DNA of 64,000 nt from Hymenolepis diminuta (lineage: Eukaryota > Platyhelminthes > Cestoda > Cyclophyllidea > Hymenolepididae), in the NCBI GenBank assembly GCA_900708905.1, contig CAADRB010000009.1, forward strand, positions 3,238,680 through 3,302,679, given 5' to 3'. The notes beneath the pieces were generated by a model. The model saw only the letters and a program-made list of their open reading frames with translations, did not search any database and was not told the origin of the DNA. Every line of letters starts with the position of its first letter. The first letter of the stretch is position 1. Both the position numbers and the translations under genes were made by a program. Below, piece after piece: positions 13,601-26,212 of the stretch.

Positions 13601-13962
13601 TCATCTAATTCATCTTAATTTAAATGAACTACACGTTAATAACTTTCGATTAAAAAACATTCATTGGAAATCTAAAGTTGTTTAGTAAAGGGACCTGTTG
13701 AATTTGAAACGGTTACGTTATTTTAATGTTTAACAATAAACCCTTTCTTTAAAATAAACACTTTCCTCCATAAGAATGGCATATTTTTTAAAATATGTAT
13801 TCATTAAAATATTAGTAAATAATAATTCTCAATTTCATTCAAAAAAGCATTTTCTAGCACTCATTTTGGGTAGAGTGGCGTTATGGAGCCTCCCTGATGA
13901 GAGGGACTCGAATTCTGACACATTCAATATTTTCCAGGCTTAACCACTGCAAAGAAACTTAC
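10620..13962 (-). other. Intron of the BK beta-like gene (3,343 nt)
   Basis: The intron is bounded by the donor GGG|GTAAGT (13962-13957) and the acceptor TTTTCAAG (10621-10620). It is AT-rich and holds a truncated SINE body just after the donor. On the opposite strand, 11973-12103 is open, hydrophobic and flanked by AG and GTAATAG, but I do not accept it as an exon. Confidence 0.75.
13848..13945 (-). mobile_element. Truncated SINE (3' body) inside the BK beta-like intron
   Basis: The plus-strand run CACTCATTTTGGGTAGAG, followed by a GAGGGACTCGAATTCTG stretch and CAGGCTTAACCA, matches the 3' body of the element at 2038-2280 in order and orientation. The pol III promoter head is missing: the copy stops about 10 nt from the splice donor of exon 1. 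It extends the exon's reading frame past the donor and so explains the spurious extra residues of the open frame. Confidence 0.6.
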
Positions 13963-14403
13963 CCCATGCTTTTTGTAATTCTCATGTGTCCCAATAGTAT
14001 CGAATAATTTGGCACTGTAATTATGGTTGTCCCATTCATACAAAATGTGAACCTTAAGGCAAGGAAATTGGGATCTATCTTTGGAGCATTTATTTTCACA
14101 TTTGAGCATAGGCATATTCCGTTCAATATAGTGCAGATAACACGTGGATTCTTCAAAGTAGGACTCATGCAAGTATGGTAGGATCACAAGACTGATAAGG
14201 ATGCATTCAATGATCAACGACATAGTCAACGTTGTCAGACAAACAATATACACCGTTTTAATAAGGAATCCAGAACAGACAGTGTCCACAAACTGATCAA
14301 AAGCGGAATAATGGGCACCCCTGCTTGAAATGGCCTCCCGCCGTGCATAATTTCTACGGCTACCAGAGTAATCAGGAGTGGGTTCATCTTGGGGTAATAG
14401 CAT
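13963..14403 (-). CDS. BK (calcium-activated K+) channel beta subunit-like protein, exon 1 (N-terminal half)
   Basis: This exon encodes residues 1-147 of a predicted 239-residue protein. KCNMB proteins bind the pore-forming Slo1 subunit in the plasma membrane and tune its calcium and voltage sensitivity. The exon shows a cytoplasmic N-terminus (1-45) rich in Arg and Ser, and TM1 at about 46-78. The start of a long extracellular loop follows, with C88, C102, C106 and C115 and an N-glycosylation site at N128 (NYS). The loop motif C-x3-C-x5-QFPCLKV matches the C-x-x-C then QYPC-x-QV pattern of vertebrate beta4. The exon ends at GGG|GTAAGT in phase 0. Joined to exon 2 it gives the two-helix, big-Cys-loop layout and roughly family length (vertebrate members about 190-280). 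The start is the first ATG in frame; the frame is open further upstream. TipE/TEH proteins of insects share the layout, but the FHS-x-FWP signature favours KCNMB. Confidence 0.8.
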
Positions 14404-14580
14404 TGTTGATTTCACATAAGTCTCATGTTTCTTTAATTTACTATGGACGCTAAAGTAAATTCTTCACCTGTTTTGAGGTACAGTTGAGCACGTGCGTTTA
14501 GACGCAGAGACCAATGAGGAAAGAGACTGTCTCAAATGCTGCGGGATTGGTGGCTGCCTTGCCAAGGAGGGCTTTTAGAA
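14404..14580 (-). promoter_or_regulatory. 5' flank or UTR of the BK beta-like gene
   Basis: This GC-richer island lies directly upstream of the start codon. It contains a CACGTG E-box-type palindrome near 14490 and a possible 5' UTR donor (AACAG|GTGAAG, about 14470). A matching acceptor (TTTACTTTAG) lies closer to the ATG. A 5' UTR intron is therefore possible. No TATA box at a fixed distance is evident. The regulatory role is inferred from position only. Confidence 0.3.
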
Positions 14581-17500
14581 AAAATAGAATCTTTTTTTAT
14601 TAAATGTGAAAGCATCTATGGATATCAGCTGAAAATTGTTATAATGGAACAATTACTTGAGCTAAAAAAATAAGATTTAAAGTATAATGTTCTATTATGT
14701 TTAATCCACACAATTTTGAAATATTTTAATTTATTTCACGTTCAGTTATGTTCTTAAAGAAAACAATTTAGTAATAAATATTTAACACAGAAATTACTTC
14801 CGAATTTTAAACTCACCCATTTAGATTAATATTTAAGCTAACTTTAACAGAGTTGAAAAAACATGCATTAAAATATATCTTAAGCATAGAATTAAGAAAT
14901 ATGTATGAATTAAAGAGATCGACCCTTCTTATTTCATTTGAGAGACCAGCCTTTTCCAACGCACTTTGTCTATTTTGCCTTGCAATATATTTTATAGTTT
15001 TCCATTCGAAGAAAAAAGATCAAAGTTTTACTCTAGTCATATTTAAATCTGAGTGCAGTTTAAATTACAAAAATAATTTTAATTGTTTGGGTAATGACGT
15101 CATTGTAAATTTAAAGGTCCATAGCACATGTTATTACCACTCATGATTAAATGTTGCTATGAAAATGGAAATGACATGAACTACAGTACGACTGATAGAT
15201 TTGAAATTGAGGGGTAAATTACTGAGTAGAAGTTGAAAACAACCATAATTTTAAAATGGTTTTCCTTCTTTTGATGCATTTTTGACTCATCTGTTTGTCC
15301 ACCTTCACATATTGGACAATGTTTGCAGTTTCATTTCCAAAATTCTATATTTAAAATTTAAATGTGAATTCATATACTTGATGTTTGGAACTTTTAAAAT
15401 ATCTAATTATTTTGGATAATTGTTCAAGTCATTTAGAACCTTTATTCTAATATCTGAAATACAATCAGGCAGATACGGGAGTTTTCCTAAGCCGATCACA
15501 CTAAAGGTCACTTAATTGGAACTATGGTGATAAGTAAATTTGTAGGGAAAGTTCGATTTGAATTGTGATTAATGTTACAGAAGTATTCGCAAATCCTAAT
15601 TTTAAATAGATCTATCGCTTGTTGACATAGCGCCTCAGGCTTTTTTCTTCTGGGAAATTATATATTGTTTTATTTATAATATATACTAAACAAGACTTTG
15701 GGTCTATTATTTGGTTTAATTTCTGTTAAAGTATATTATGTCAGTAACTACGCAAATAATTCAAATTGAGTGCCTTCAAATCAGGCCCAAGTATTAAGTG
15801 GAGATGTTATCTATTTAATATATATATATATTTATTATGAGTAATTCTCTTTTGATTTAATTAAACAACAAAGGCACGCTTTTAATTTTTATAAGTTGCA
15901 TTGACGAAAATGATCACCATTTATGTAATAACCAGTTTAAATTGATTCATATAATGATCACTGCCAAGTAATTCAATGAATTTATTTATATTTCAGAAAA
16001 TAGGAATAGAATGGTCAGTTTTCAAATGATAAAGAGTAGTGACATTGTATCAGTTGTACGCGTAAGATGAAAGAATGCATAAATTTACCTTTTTTATTTG
16101 AACTTTGACCTACTTTTCCGGCCTTTGAACACAAAGTTTAGTTGACATTTTGATCAAAGAAGCAATTTCACTTCAATAAGTAGGGAAACCTTGAATTTAT
16201 AATAATCATTTAAAAGCGCATACTTGGCACTGTAAAATTTAGAGGTGCAGTTGGATTTCCAATCTTATCATTTCAAACTTAGTGCATCCGATAAAACACA
16301 TTTTTAAATTTAGACAATTAAACGCCATTCGAATAGTTGTTAGCGTTACTGGATACAGATGAATACTTTCCTATACCTTTTTCACTACTTAAAATGGACC
16401 AATTTGGGTCTGTGAGATATCTGGAAATCGTGTCTGCTTTGCCTCAAATACTTTCAAGACCTTAATCCCAAAGTTAAAAATTAGTTCAGAACCATGATAT
16501 CTACTAAAAAGCTCAATTTACCTTATATTAAGGATTTTTAAAATATACTTCAAAAAAATAAACAAATGAATGGAGATGTGAATGCTAAAGTGTCTCTCTT
16601 TATACCTGTGACCGTCTGTCAAACTGGTGAGCTTTTCGTACTCTAGCCTAAAGTTAAGACTTAGAATACATCCTAAAAATCCCTTCCTCTTCTTTCAAAT
16701 GACTATTTAAAACAAACCCTAAAAATACAACTGTTTTGTATCCAAAGAGTAAACATGCACAGTCTCATTTCCCATGAATACACTGGGGCTAACATTTTAG
16801 CAGTCTCGAGATGGGGTTTTAGCTATCCTGCGTTTTAATACCGTGGACATTCCAGTAAACAGTACGAAGCGCTAGTCGTATAACGGGACAATTCCGAACT
16901 TTGTGATGAGATTAACTAAGTCGGAATTTCATAGAGATAAGTACCTAGTGATGCCTTTAGCTGAAATGACCTATTTTATATGCAAGTAATCAACTACCGG
17001 TTAAATTTCTACCAATTACTAAAAAGTGTTCAAATTAATTGAATGAATCACATTCTTTCTAAACTTTGCATAAATAATTCTTTATAAATACCAATAATAT
17101 ATTGACAGAATTTCATAAATCTTTTACAGTTAACTTGAAAGCTACTTCTTTTGACAGTGAGATGATTAATCCAAAAGAAAAAGTGCAATTTTCCATCGGA
17201 TTTACTTAAAATAAACCGTAGAAAAAGTCAAAGGCGAAAATGATTTGCTGGCAATTTATTTCGAGGAAAATTTTTTACCGAGTAGTGAAAGTTCAATCTT
17301 CCATTCTGATTTAAAGCACATCATTTATCAGCACGTGCTTTGTGATTGTTTTTAACCCCTGAGTTCAATAAATAAATTATTGTGTCCATTTTCTGGGATT
17401 GAAATAAGTGTACCATATCTGCGTCTTAATCTACACTTTTCAGTCCAGCTTATCTTTGCAGCATGGTTATTAATTATATTTAAAGGACTCAAAATTGTAA

Positions 17501-20500
17501 TTTGAGGCAGCATAAATCTTCAAAATCAAAGTAAGAATTTAAAATGGGAACTTTATACACTAGATTTTACATGAATCTATTTTATTTTCCGGTAGATACT
17601 GACAGCTAATAGAATAAAAGTTTTTGTAGAGAGAATATAGATTGTAAAAATAGTGCTCCCTGAAAGAATTCTAACTCATTTCCAAATCAAACTAAACTAT
17701 CTGTATCCAGTTTTTCTGCTATCTTCTTTCCCGACTATTAAAAATTTCACGTTGGCTCTTCTCTTATTTGTAAAATTTGATAGATAATTATATTTGATCA
17801 TAGTTGATTTATAAATTTTTTCTGCAAGCATGTTTAGTTGACATGCTAGTATATATTCGCAGTGTAAGTGAAAAATTTTTAGGGAATTCCTATTTCAAGG
17901 TTTGGAAAACTCTGTTTCATTGTCACTTTCCTCCTCGTAAACATTCGCATACAATTGACAATCTGGCTCTTCGGTATTTCTGCTTGAATTTCCTTAAGAC
18001 ACTGTTCTTTTCCTATCAATAAGAACACTGTTCCTCAGCCGCAATGTTCAACGATGACTTTCGAAGTATAATTTCCGGTTGTCTTAAGCCTTATAAAGAA
18101 ATTGTAATGGTTGAAACGTCATCCTTAATGTTGGCTCCAAATTTCACGCAGGTCCCTTCAAAAGATCGTTTGTAGAAGTAACTGTAAATGTTCTTCAAAA
18201 CCAATTCTTTCCCTATTTCTATATTGTTTTCTCTCTGATGTAGTACGGTGTATATTAGTGAATAGTGTATATGATTTCAATAATCGGAGATATACATTCC
18301 ATTATCAAAGCGGATATTCAAAGCTTTTCACTAATAGGTCAAATGACGTTTGTTTAAGCCATTTTGATTCCTTTAAGTTTTCTAGGGACTCACAGTGGCT
18401 AGTTAGTTCTAAGATACACACAACATGACAAAGTTAAACAAAGTTTAGTAATAACGTGTTTAGTAAAAATTTTCCTTTATCATGTGTGCTGGCAATGCTT
18501 ATTCGGGATTGGCATTGGCTGCTGCATCAGATAATTTAATAAGAATATCTAATTTTGTTTTAATTTATATTCATCTTTCAAAAGATTTGGCATGAGAATG
18601 AATAACATTGATGATCATGCGGAATCACGAAAATATGGCTTTTTTGTCAGATTCACTTCGGGTTACTTTAAAACTTCTCAATCGCCCAAATACCCATCTC
18701 GAATACCTAAAGTGCGCAGAGTATTTTCAAGAACATTACTTTTCCATTAAAGTAAAAACTATACAACCACTTTCTAAGAATTCTTATGTAAATAAAAGAA
18801 ATGTTTATTTCCCAATGAATCTCATTCTTTTCATTTATTTTATAAATTTGCGCATTTTTTTCACGTGATTTTTCTATTCACCTAAAATTAATGTAGACAA
18901 TTTCTCTTTATACAATTTAAAATGATATTAGAAACAAGGCGCTAAATTTCAAAGTATCATTTTGATAGCATTATTATTACCAACAGTAATACAAAAATTT
19001 TACAATTTTTAATTACAGAAACAATTGAAATCGGCTAACTGAGAGTCCAATAAATGAAAAAAGGAATGGGATTGAAAAGACACCGAGAGCAATGTCAAGA
19101 TATCAGAGAGTTTTAGATTGCGCTATTTTCCGTAAAACTATGTTTTGTATTCAAATAATGCCTTATCTTCTATTTAAAATAAACTAGTTTTATTCAGTAC
19201 GTGGTTACAATGAATATTGGCTCATTTCGAGTTAGAATATACCAACTAATTTACACAAACATAATTCTTAGTAATTGTTTCGTTTTCGCGCTATTTCATC
19301 ACAAGAAGCTTTTTAAACCTCACTAAATATATTTTTAAGCTTTCTTCCTTGTTACTCGTAGTCTTCCTAACTATATGCTTGGCCCAAAATTTATATTTTA
19401 GTAAGATTTATATAGAAAATCCAAAGTTAATTTGTCAAGTTAATTTTAGCAATACTAATGACCATGTATTCAGGATTTTTTAATTATTGGAATCGCCATT
19501 CAATTTATCTGTCATTTTTACCAGGATGTAGAATATGACTCTGCTACGACTTTCCTTAATCTCAAATTAATTTTACTGAAAAATTTTCTTTAAGGGCCTG
19601 GAAAAATATTTATTTAGACTGCTGCCGCGGTTGTTAGCCATTCAGTTTGTCCAAGGATGATGAAGTATTTTTACAACTGTATGCAACAATTCGGAAAATT
19701 GCGTGTCTTAGATTCAAATAACTAAAACAAACATCTATTTTAAATAAGTCTGTTGGCTTACTGCATGATAATGCCTAAATTATTACAGTATATTATAGTT
19801 ACTACTAGTTTAAACAGAAAAATTAGTTATTGTCTGGATAAATATACATTTACGCTACCACCACTAAAAGACCATTTTTTGAATGCTAAAAGCAGTCATT
19901 TCTCTTTTCTTAAATCGCAATGTTATTTGATAATATTAATGCCAATGATAGAAAATCCAGGTTTCTTTAACAAAACTAACGTTATGATTTAATTTGACCC
20001 AAGCATATAGAGAAGGTCAAAGCACTGAAAATCTGAGGAATTTTTCAGTTATTCAATGCTATAGAGGTGTGATGATAGATATCTTTTCATTATATGATCG
20101 CCGAAGGTAGGATTACCGATAGATCAATAGTCATGTAAGCAAACACGTGAACCAAAGTGGGATAGCAATAGCCATTGGACAGAATATGGGATATATTCAT
20201 CCAAAACCCCATGATGCTTCAGAAGTTAGTGGTAAGACCGTCGCTTCGTCTCAACTTCGCAGTCTTTATGCTTCTTTTCTATGCTCGTAGATCTTTGTGT
20301 CCTTTAATTTTATACTGTAATCCATTAGATTAATTTTAATAAGAAGTTATTTGGACTATACTCACTAGAGTAGCTTTTAATCATTTTTCCGGATAAACTG
20401 TCTGGAGTAGCTTGAGTCCAAATATCTCACTGACTTAACTTCATATTATAATTATCAGAATATAGGTGTCCTGTAAAGGACTTTTTGAAAGAATATATAG

Positions 20501-23500
20501 TATCAAATAAAATCACCTAATTTTAAATAAGGGAAAAATTTCGATTATGGCCAGCAAAATCGTTATTGAAAATCTTATTAAAGTTACAGTAACATGACCA
20601 TTTTATGCTTAACACCAACTAAACTGCATAATTTTGCCTTCAATTGAGTTCTATGACTTTGAAAAATGTAATTGACTTGACAGTTGAATTTTTAAGAAAA
20701 ATACTGTATTAGAATCACTTTTTCATCATTATTTCTTATCAAATATGTAAAATTTCCGGTTTTATTATGTATCGGTCTTGAAGTGAATAGTTTGATAGCT
20801 ATAAAATTGTATAAGACGGAGCAAGCAAAACAGTAACTGTTGATATTTATGGTAAGTTTAGTTAAGTAATCTCTAAAATGATTCTAACCCGCAATGTTTA
20901 TTGACTAATCCAAGGCATATGGCACAATTTCGTTAACATGGGTTGGCCTTTGTGTTTCAATTCATTTTTTTCTTCCAATAGTTGTGAGGGCAACATGATC
21001 TTACATGGAATTTTACAGTTTACGATTTTGAGATAACAAAGATTAGATAACTAAAAACTTTAAGTTGGCAGAACTCTATGAGTTGTGTAATTCAACCAAA
21101 ATTTGTATGAATTTACAGCTATATATTTGCTCGCATTTTAGTAGATTGCTGTACTGACGGTATTTTATACTAAGTAATGATAACGAATGATCTCTGAGTC
21201 CATACAATTTGTTGGGATGCAATTAATATACAAAATTAAAATCGTTAGGTTGCATTTCGGAATTTACCGTAGAAGTATGCATTGAGTTTTTATTTATTAA
21301 CTAAAAACACCTTGTCATTAAAACATATGTGCCTATCCAGGTAGGCATCAATTAATACATGGTGATTTGGGATTATGAGGCGGTTGTTTCAATCTGAGGA
21401 CCCATAGAATGTTTTCATATTAGATTTCAATAATAATCTATCCGTTTTTTCATAAACACATCCAACATTATGCTATTTGGACCAGCTGATGCAGTGCTAC
21501 ATAATTTGGGAAACGAGTAGCGAATTTGGTCCATTAGATTCATGATGTTTGTTTTAATTACTCAGCTCTATTTCTTTTAAAAAAATCCGTAAATCATTCA
21601 GAAATCTATATTAACATTGACGGCTATATTTTGATACATGGCGCTTCAACGAAACTCGTCTATTGTTCGACTTAAAGAAACCGAAAATTAGACAACGAAA
21701 TTCTTGTTGATTGCCACGCAAAAAATTTTGCCTTAATTTCTACAAAAGTTCACTTGAAGTGGACGACTTCAAACTTCATTATATTTGATCGCATGCTTTG
21801 ACGTTGTAATTTTCACTTTTACAGACGGAAGTTAACATTATTGGCTGTTTTAGCCATGAAATCCTGATTAAGCCAAAGACTTCCTTAAATCTTTATTGAT
21901 TTTTTGCCATTACTTTTATGGGCATTCTTTCTGGTTCTCATTAGTACCTTCTCAGTTGAAGCTCATCTTCCGATTTCCGGAGAAATTAGATGAGCTAGCT
22001 CTTCAAGTATCGTGAGATTGCCACAATGTAACTTTAAGATAAACTTTCTATTATTATTAGAAAGGGCCTTAAGTTGTTGTTCTCAAACGCTATTTTGGGT
22101 AGGTTGTAACAGAGAATTGGCTTCACAAAAATACAAATACAATAAGACTTGGCATTACTCAGACTGATCATTGTGAATTTTAAAAATGGGTCGTAACCAT
22201 AAAAGTTGCTGATCGGCTCTACAAACATTGTGGGTCACATCTATATTAATACCGATAAGTAAATTGGGGAAGTAGCTGACGGACAAAGAGAAGATTACTT
22301 CTTTGTTAAATAAACACTAAGCGATGACCACTCACAGATCAAATGGCCTGAGTCTTTTATACGTTAGTAAAGAGAGCAAGGGTAGGTTATTTCAAAATCC
22401 AGTGTAAATAACTTAATTTCTTAAATTTCTTCTCCGACACAAATTGGTGCATGTGGCAGTAAACAAGTTTTAACGGTTTTCATATGTCCTAGAATTAATG
22501 AATAGCACGTATTAACTGAGTTAGTGTCGGGAGCCAATTCGATTTCTCCACATCTTGTATAAAATTATAATTTAAGGAGATATTTATTTTCATTTCATCA
22601 TTTTTTCAGGCGCAGGTGGCTGATATGGCAGTATGTTTTGCAGATAGAAATGTATAGAGTTAAAGTGCTCATTCATCACTTTCACTATTCTTAACATGAA
22701 TTAGCAGGATGTAATAAATGAGCATACGGGTTAATAGCATGGCTATTTCCTTCTGAAAAGACTTCAGAATGGACTCAATTTGAACCGAAATTTTTGTTCA
22801 TTCTAGTAAAAGAACTTTTAGAATGATAGTAGACAAATATATTAGACTCTTAACCAAAAATTCGAGCAGAAGAAAAGGCCTAACTTTCCAGCCTTGTAGC
22901 TTAAATCATCATTTTCTATCTCTCGAAAACACCAAAATTTGAATACTATGTTTCTTTTATTGGAAAATAAAATTATTGGTTTGACAAAAAACATGGATTT
23001 GTGTATATTGTGAAATATGGACGCGAAAAAACTGTAGCAGGTGACTGATAGTAAAGCATTACAACCACATCCTTTTAACAGTTTAAAAACCGATTAAAAA
23101 TTGTTTTGTTAGGAAATAACTGGCTACCGGCGTATTTGCAGTCAGTCCCTATTTGGCTCTGATCGCTGTCAATTTTTGCCTGCAGATGATAATTGGATAA
23201 TGTATCTCATAGTATTTACTGTATTTAAATACCATTCCATTAAAAACCCTCACATTCAAAATTTATAGTTTTCTTAGTTTTGACGTTATGACCCAAAACC
23301 AAACTTTTAATTCGTTTTTCAAATTCATTCAGCATTGAATGAAAGATATAATACATTCATATGGTCAAAGACATTAATGGGCAGGATTCCACTCTCTTGA
23401 AAGCATACTGAAATTATACTTCTGATCACTCTCACCAATTCTCCGTATGTATGTATGTCAATTTTTTAACCGCGTTACAAAAATTAAAAAAAGGTTTAAA

Positions 23501-24415
23501 TGTAGCTGAATATTTAAACTTATTGGTCTCTCAGTTGTCTTAGCTTCTTGTAAGATTTGAAATATTCTGTCTAGACTCCCTCTGGATAATTTTTAATGAA
23601 TTTCTCACTATTTGTTTTACATTTAAACCAGGGTAGAATAATATAAAAGTTCCTTTTTAATGGATAAAGATTCACATTCTAACGGTTTTCATGATGGTGT
23701 CGAGTCACTTGATAACTTTCTTCTAGCTTCCGTATCCTTATCGAAGTAATAAACTTTCAGACTGTACACAGTATACTAATTTTTCAGCCACCTCCGGGGG
23801 CATTCCTTATTTAACAAGATATAGATAGGCATAAATACTAGTTTACCCTTATACACTCTTCCTTGGAAAATTGATCTACCCTTCCCCCATCATTTTGGTA
23901 GGATAGTAAAGTCAATTTGATGGTTACGAGCAATAAAGGATAAGAATTGGATAATGTCATCAACGTTATTTTAATCCAGGCATTTTTTCAAAAGATTCAA
24001 TAGTAAGAGATTGTGTTTCATTTACCAGTGGTCTCGGGATTAAAAAGTTCTTAATTTCACTTCTCTCCATTGATATTTTTCTACTTTCTGTAAAGGTGCA
24101 AATTCCCCCTTATATCATCCTTTACATTGTATAATATACATTTCCATCAAATTGTAAACCTACATAGTGAGGTTTTCAAATGCCTGAGCACGGTTCTTTC
24201 TTCCACAAATTTTTCGCATTAGGTGCATTTTCGCAACCTAAGTTGAAAAATTTTTCTTGGGCTTTTCCGACAAGATGTCCATGAATCCATAATCACCGAG
24301 CATCGCTTTTGTTTGGATGAAATAGGTGCATACTTAATTCTATTTTCCATAAAAATAGTTACTTAAAAGAAGCATAAAGAGGCATTAAAAGTAACGCCGA
24401 ACATTAATATAGCTA
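14581..24415. other. Gene-poor AT-rich region
   Basis: Almost 10 kb without a supportable gene. It contains a short TA-dinucleotide run (about 15818-15831) and a GTAT tetranucleotide run near 23448. Several hydrophobic chance open frames occur (17804, 19753). The frame 18608-18868 is the most coding-like, with charged and polar residues followed by a possible donor (AAA|GTAAAA), but there is no acceptor in phase. A very degraded trace of the SINE body may lie near 22090. Confidence 0.5.
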
Positions 24416-24423
24416 TAGTGTTA

Positions 24424-24510
24424 CTGTGGCGCAGCGGTTAACATGCTCATCTGCGAAGTTAGAAGTCAAGGGTTTGGTACCGGTCACTGCACGTACAGTG
24501 AGGGAAATTG
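24424..24510 (+). mobile_element. tRNA-derived SINE head
   Basis: TGGCGCAGCGGTTAAC (24427-24442) is a good A box and GGTTTGGTACC (24471-24481) a worn B box. The stretch TGGCGCA-GGT-A-CATGCTC-TC-G is shared with the head of the minus-strand SINE at 2257-2220, so both belong to one family. The body after about 24510 has diverged too far to place an end. It is not a functional tRNA: no acceptor stem can be drawn. Confidence 0.65.
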
Positions 24511-24903
24511 TTGAGTACGGCTTGTAAATAGGTTTTAGAATTTGAGTCTTTCATTTGATATAATTCATAAATCTATCCTTCTACTCAACAGCTAAGAAAG
24601 GTATATACTTCTTTTCTGAAAAAAATTAAGTTATTTAAGATTAATAAGTAAGTATTTTTGGGCCCTGTCGTGTGCTTCTAATAGTAGACATCCCATTAAT
24701 ATCTGAAGGCCGAAATACAAAAGACAGAAGTGGTGTATTCAGTTATACGTATCGCATAAAATAGACCAATAATATAGAATTAGGGCTCCTAGAGATGCAG
24801 TAGATATAAATAATAATGCTGCCAATTTATTAAAATATTTTTATTATATTATATAATATTTTCAACTTGGCACTTCCTCTTTTAAGCCGCGTCATTTGCT
24901 TAG

Positions 24904-24984
24904 GTCTTGGCCCTCATGCCCGCTCAAAGTACTTGTCTCACCAATTCTTCCTGGAGACGAATCTCATATTTGGGAGTGAGTCAG
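24904..24984 (+). CDS. Candidate short internal exon, unknown gene
   Basis: Twenty-seven codons lie between a pyrimidine-rich acceptor (GTCATTTGCTTAG, AG at 24902-24903) and a consensus donor (TCAG|GTAACT, GT at 24985-24986), in phase 0 at both ends. GC content is well above the surroundings. The peptide contains LMPAQSTCLTNSSWRRISYL. No domain was recognised and no partner exon found. A minus-strand reading with acceptor TTCAG and donor TG|GTGAGA also exists but is only 15-16 codons long, so the plus strand is preferred. Confidence 0.35.
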
Positions 24985-25950
24985 GTAACTGAATCAACTT
25001 CAATCCGCTTCTTCTTCCATTTAGTAATTACGTTCTGCCTTGAAATCATAAATATATTTCAGCATTTATGCCATCACTTCTCTCTCTTTTTCCTTTGATA
25101 TTACCTTTTTCTCTATTTTTGTTTGGGGATTTGAGGAATACTGTATTCAGCTTTGTTTTAGAGAGATCTCTATTCAATTCTGTTATAAATTTGGCGACTA
25201 ATGCCGGAACGAGTTTGTGATGCTGATTTTTTCTATGATTAAGCAGTCTAACATTTCCTTCATTTTCTTGTACGATTATATTGTTGAAATTCACAAAACC
25301 TAGTCATTTCTCTATAATAGCAATTGACTGATGTTTTCATGACAAAAATGCTAAGATGTGAATGGACACAATGACAAAAGGGAAGTGGTTATTCGATTTC
25401 ATAAACTATCTTGAATTTCCCCTGCTATAATATATAGTAGAAGTACATTTTGTAATAATATTTTGTTTACCTACATTTACTGTAACTTTGGGAAGAAGGG
25501 TATAGTAAATTAGGTGGGGCTGGCCAGTAGAGTTGAAAGTACGCCCGCTTCCTGTGTGTTAGAAGTTATAAACGAATCACAATTTTTGCTCTTATTAATT
25601 CCATAAAGGGAGTAAGAGAGCTAACTCCATTTTACCGTTACGCCGAGTATCACACAAGTGTTAATATGGATGTTGAGGCTGTGGAAGCTTTAAGACTCAA
25701 AAGTTGACCGATAGCCTCTTATCAAGGTAAAAAATGATGCAGAACAATCACTCAGCCTTTCACTCACAGTCTGCATACTATGTACAGATGCTTTGTTCGT
25801 AAAGTATGGTTCATCTATTCTGCAGTGTTTCTAAAACGGTTATTTCAGCTACTGTGATCGAATAGATAATCTGCTATACACATATTGTATTTTAAGACTC
25901 CTTTATACTGTTTAGAATGTTAAGAGATCTAATTCTACCGCTATTAGTTA
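24985..25950. other. AT-rich spacer
   Basis: No supported gene. A minus-strand open frame (25294-25046) is Lys/Asn/Arg-rich without a domain. A stretch near 25515-25570 faintly recalls the SINE head. Confidence 0.5.
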
Positions 25951-26212
25951 TCTGCCCACCAGATATCGCTAGGCTGCAGTTGACTCAAACCCAGAGAGCT
26001 AAGACAGAATACAGTTGTTGTAGGCCATTGTACTAAATGTAAAAAGGGTTTATATGGAAATAAGAGTTGTCTTCATACTGTTATCATTTAAAGATCAAAA
26101 TAAGACAGGTACATGTCACAAATAACTGTGCTGTGAGTCAGCATACTGATGAGATTGATGGGCTACTTAGAGGCAACTTATAAGAACTGATAATCCAGAG
26201 GCAGTACAACAA
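25951..26212 (+). repeat. Dispersed ~300 bp repeat, copy A
   Basis: It shares with the copies at 29360, 32380, 46338 and 59021 an opening block built around ATCGCTAGGCTGCAGTTGAC and then AGAGAGCTAAGACAGAAT. The ordered landmarks of the family follow: AGTTGTCTTC, AACTGT, TGATGAGATTGATGGGCTACTTAGA and a TAATCCAGAGGCA end. Copies differ by many substitutions and small gaps. There is no open frame and no pol III box, so it is probably a MITE-like or otherwise non-autonomous element. Confidence 0.65.

Noticed and set aside
18608..18868. Plus-strand 86-codon frame with mixed composition
   Set aside because: Its start follows a stop codon directly with no acceptor in phase, and it ends in a hydrophobic A/T-rich tail. 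No motif.
22034..22228. Possible further SINE body with CTATTTTGGGTAGG
   Set aside because: Only the first 20 or so bases align convincingly. The rest is too diverged to claim.
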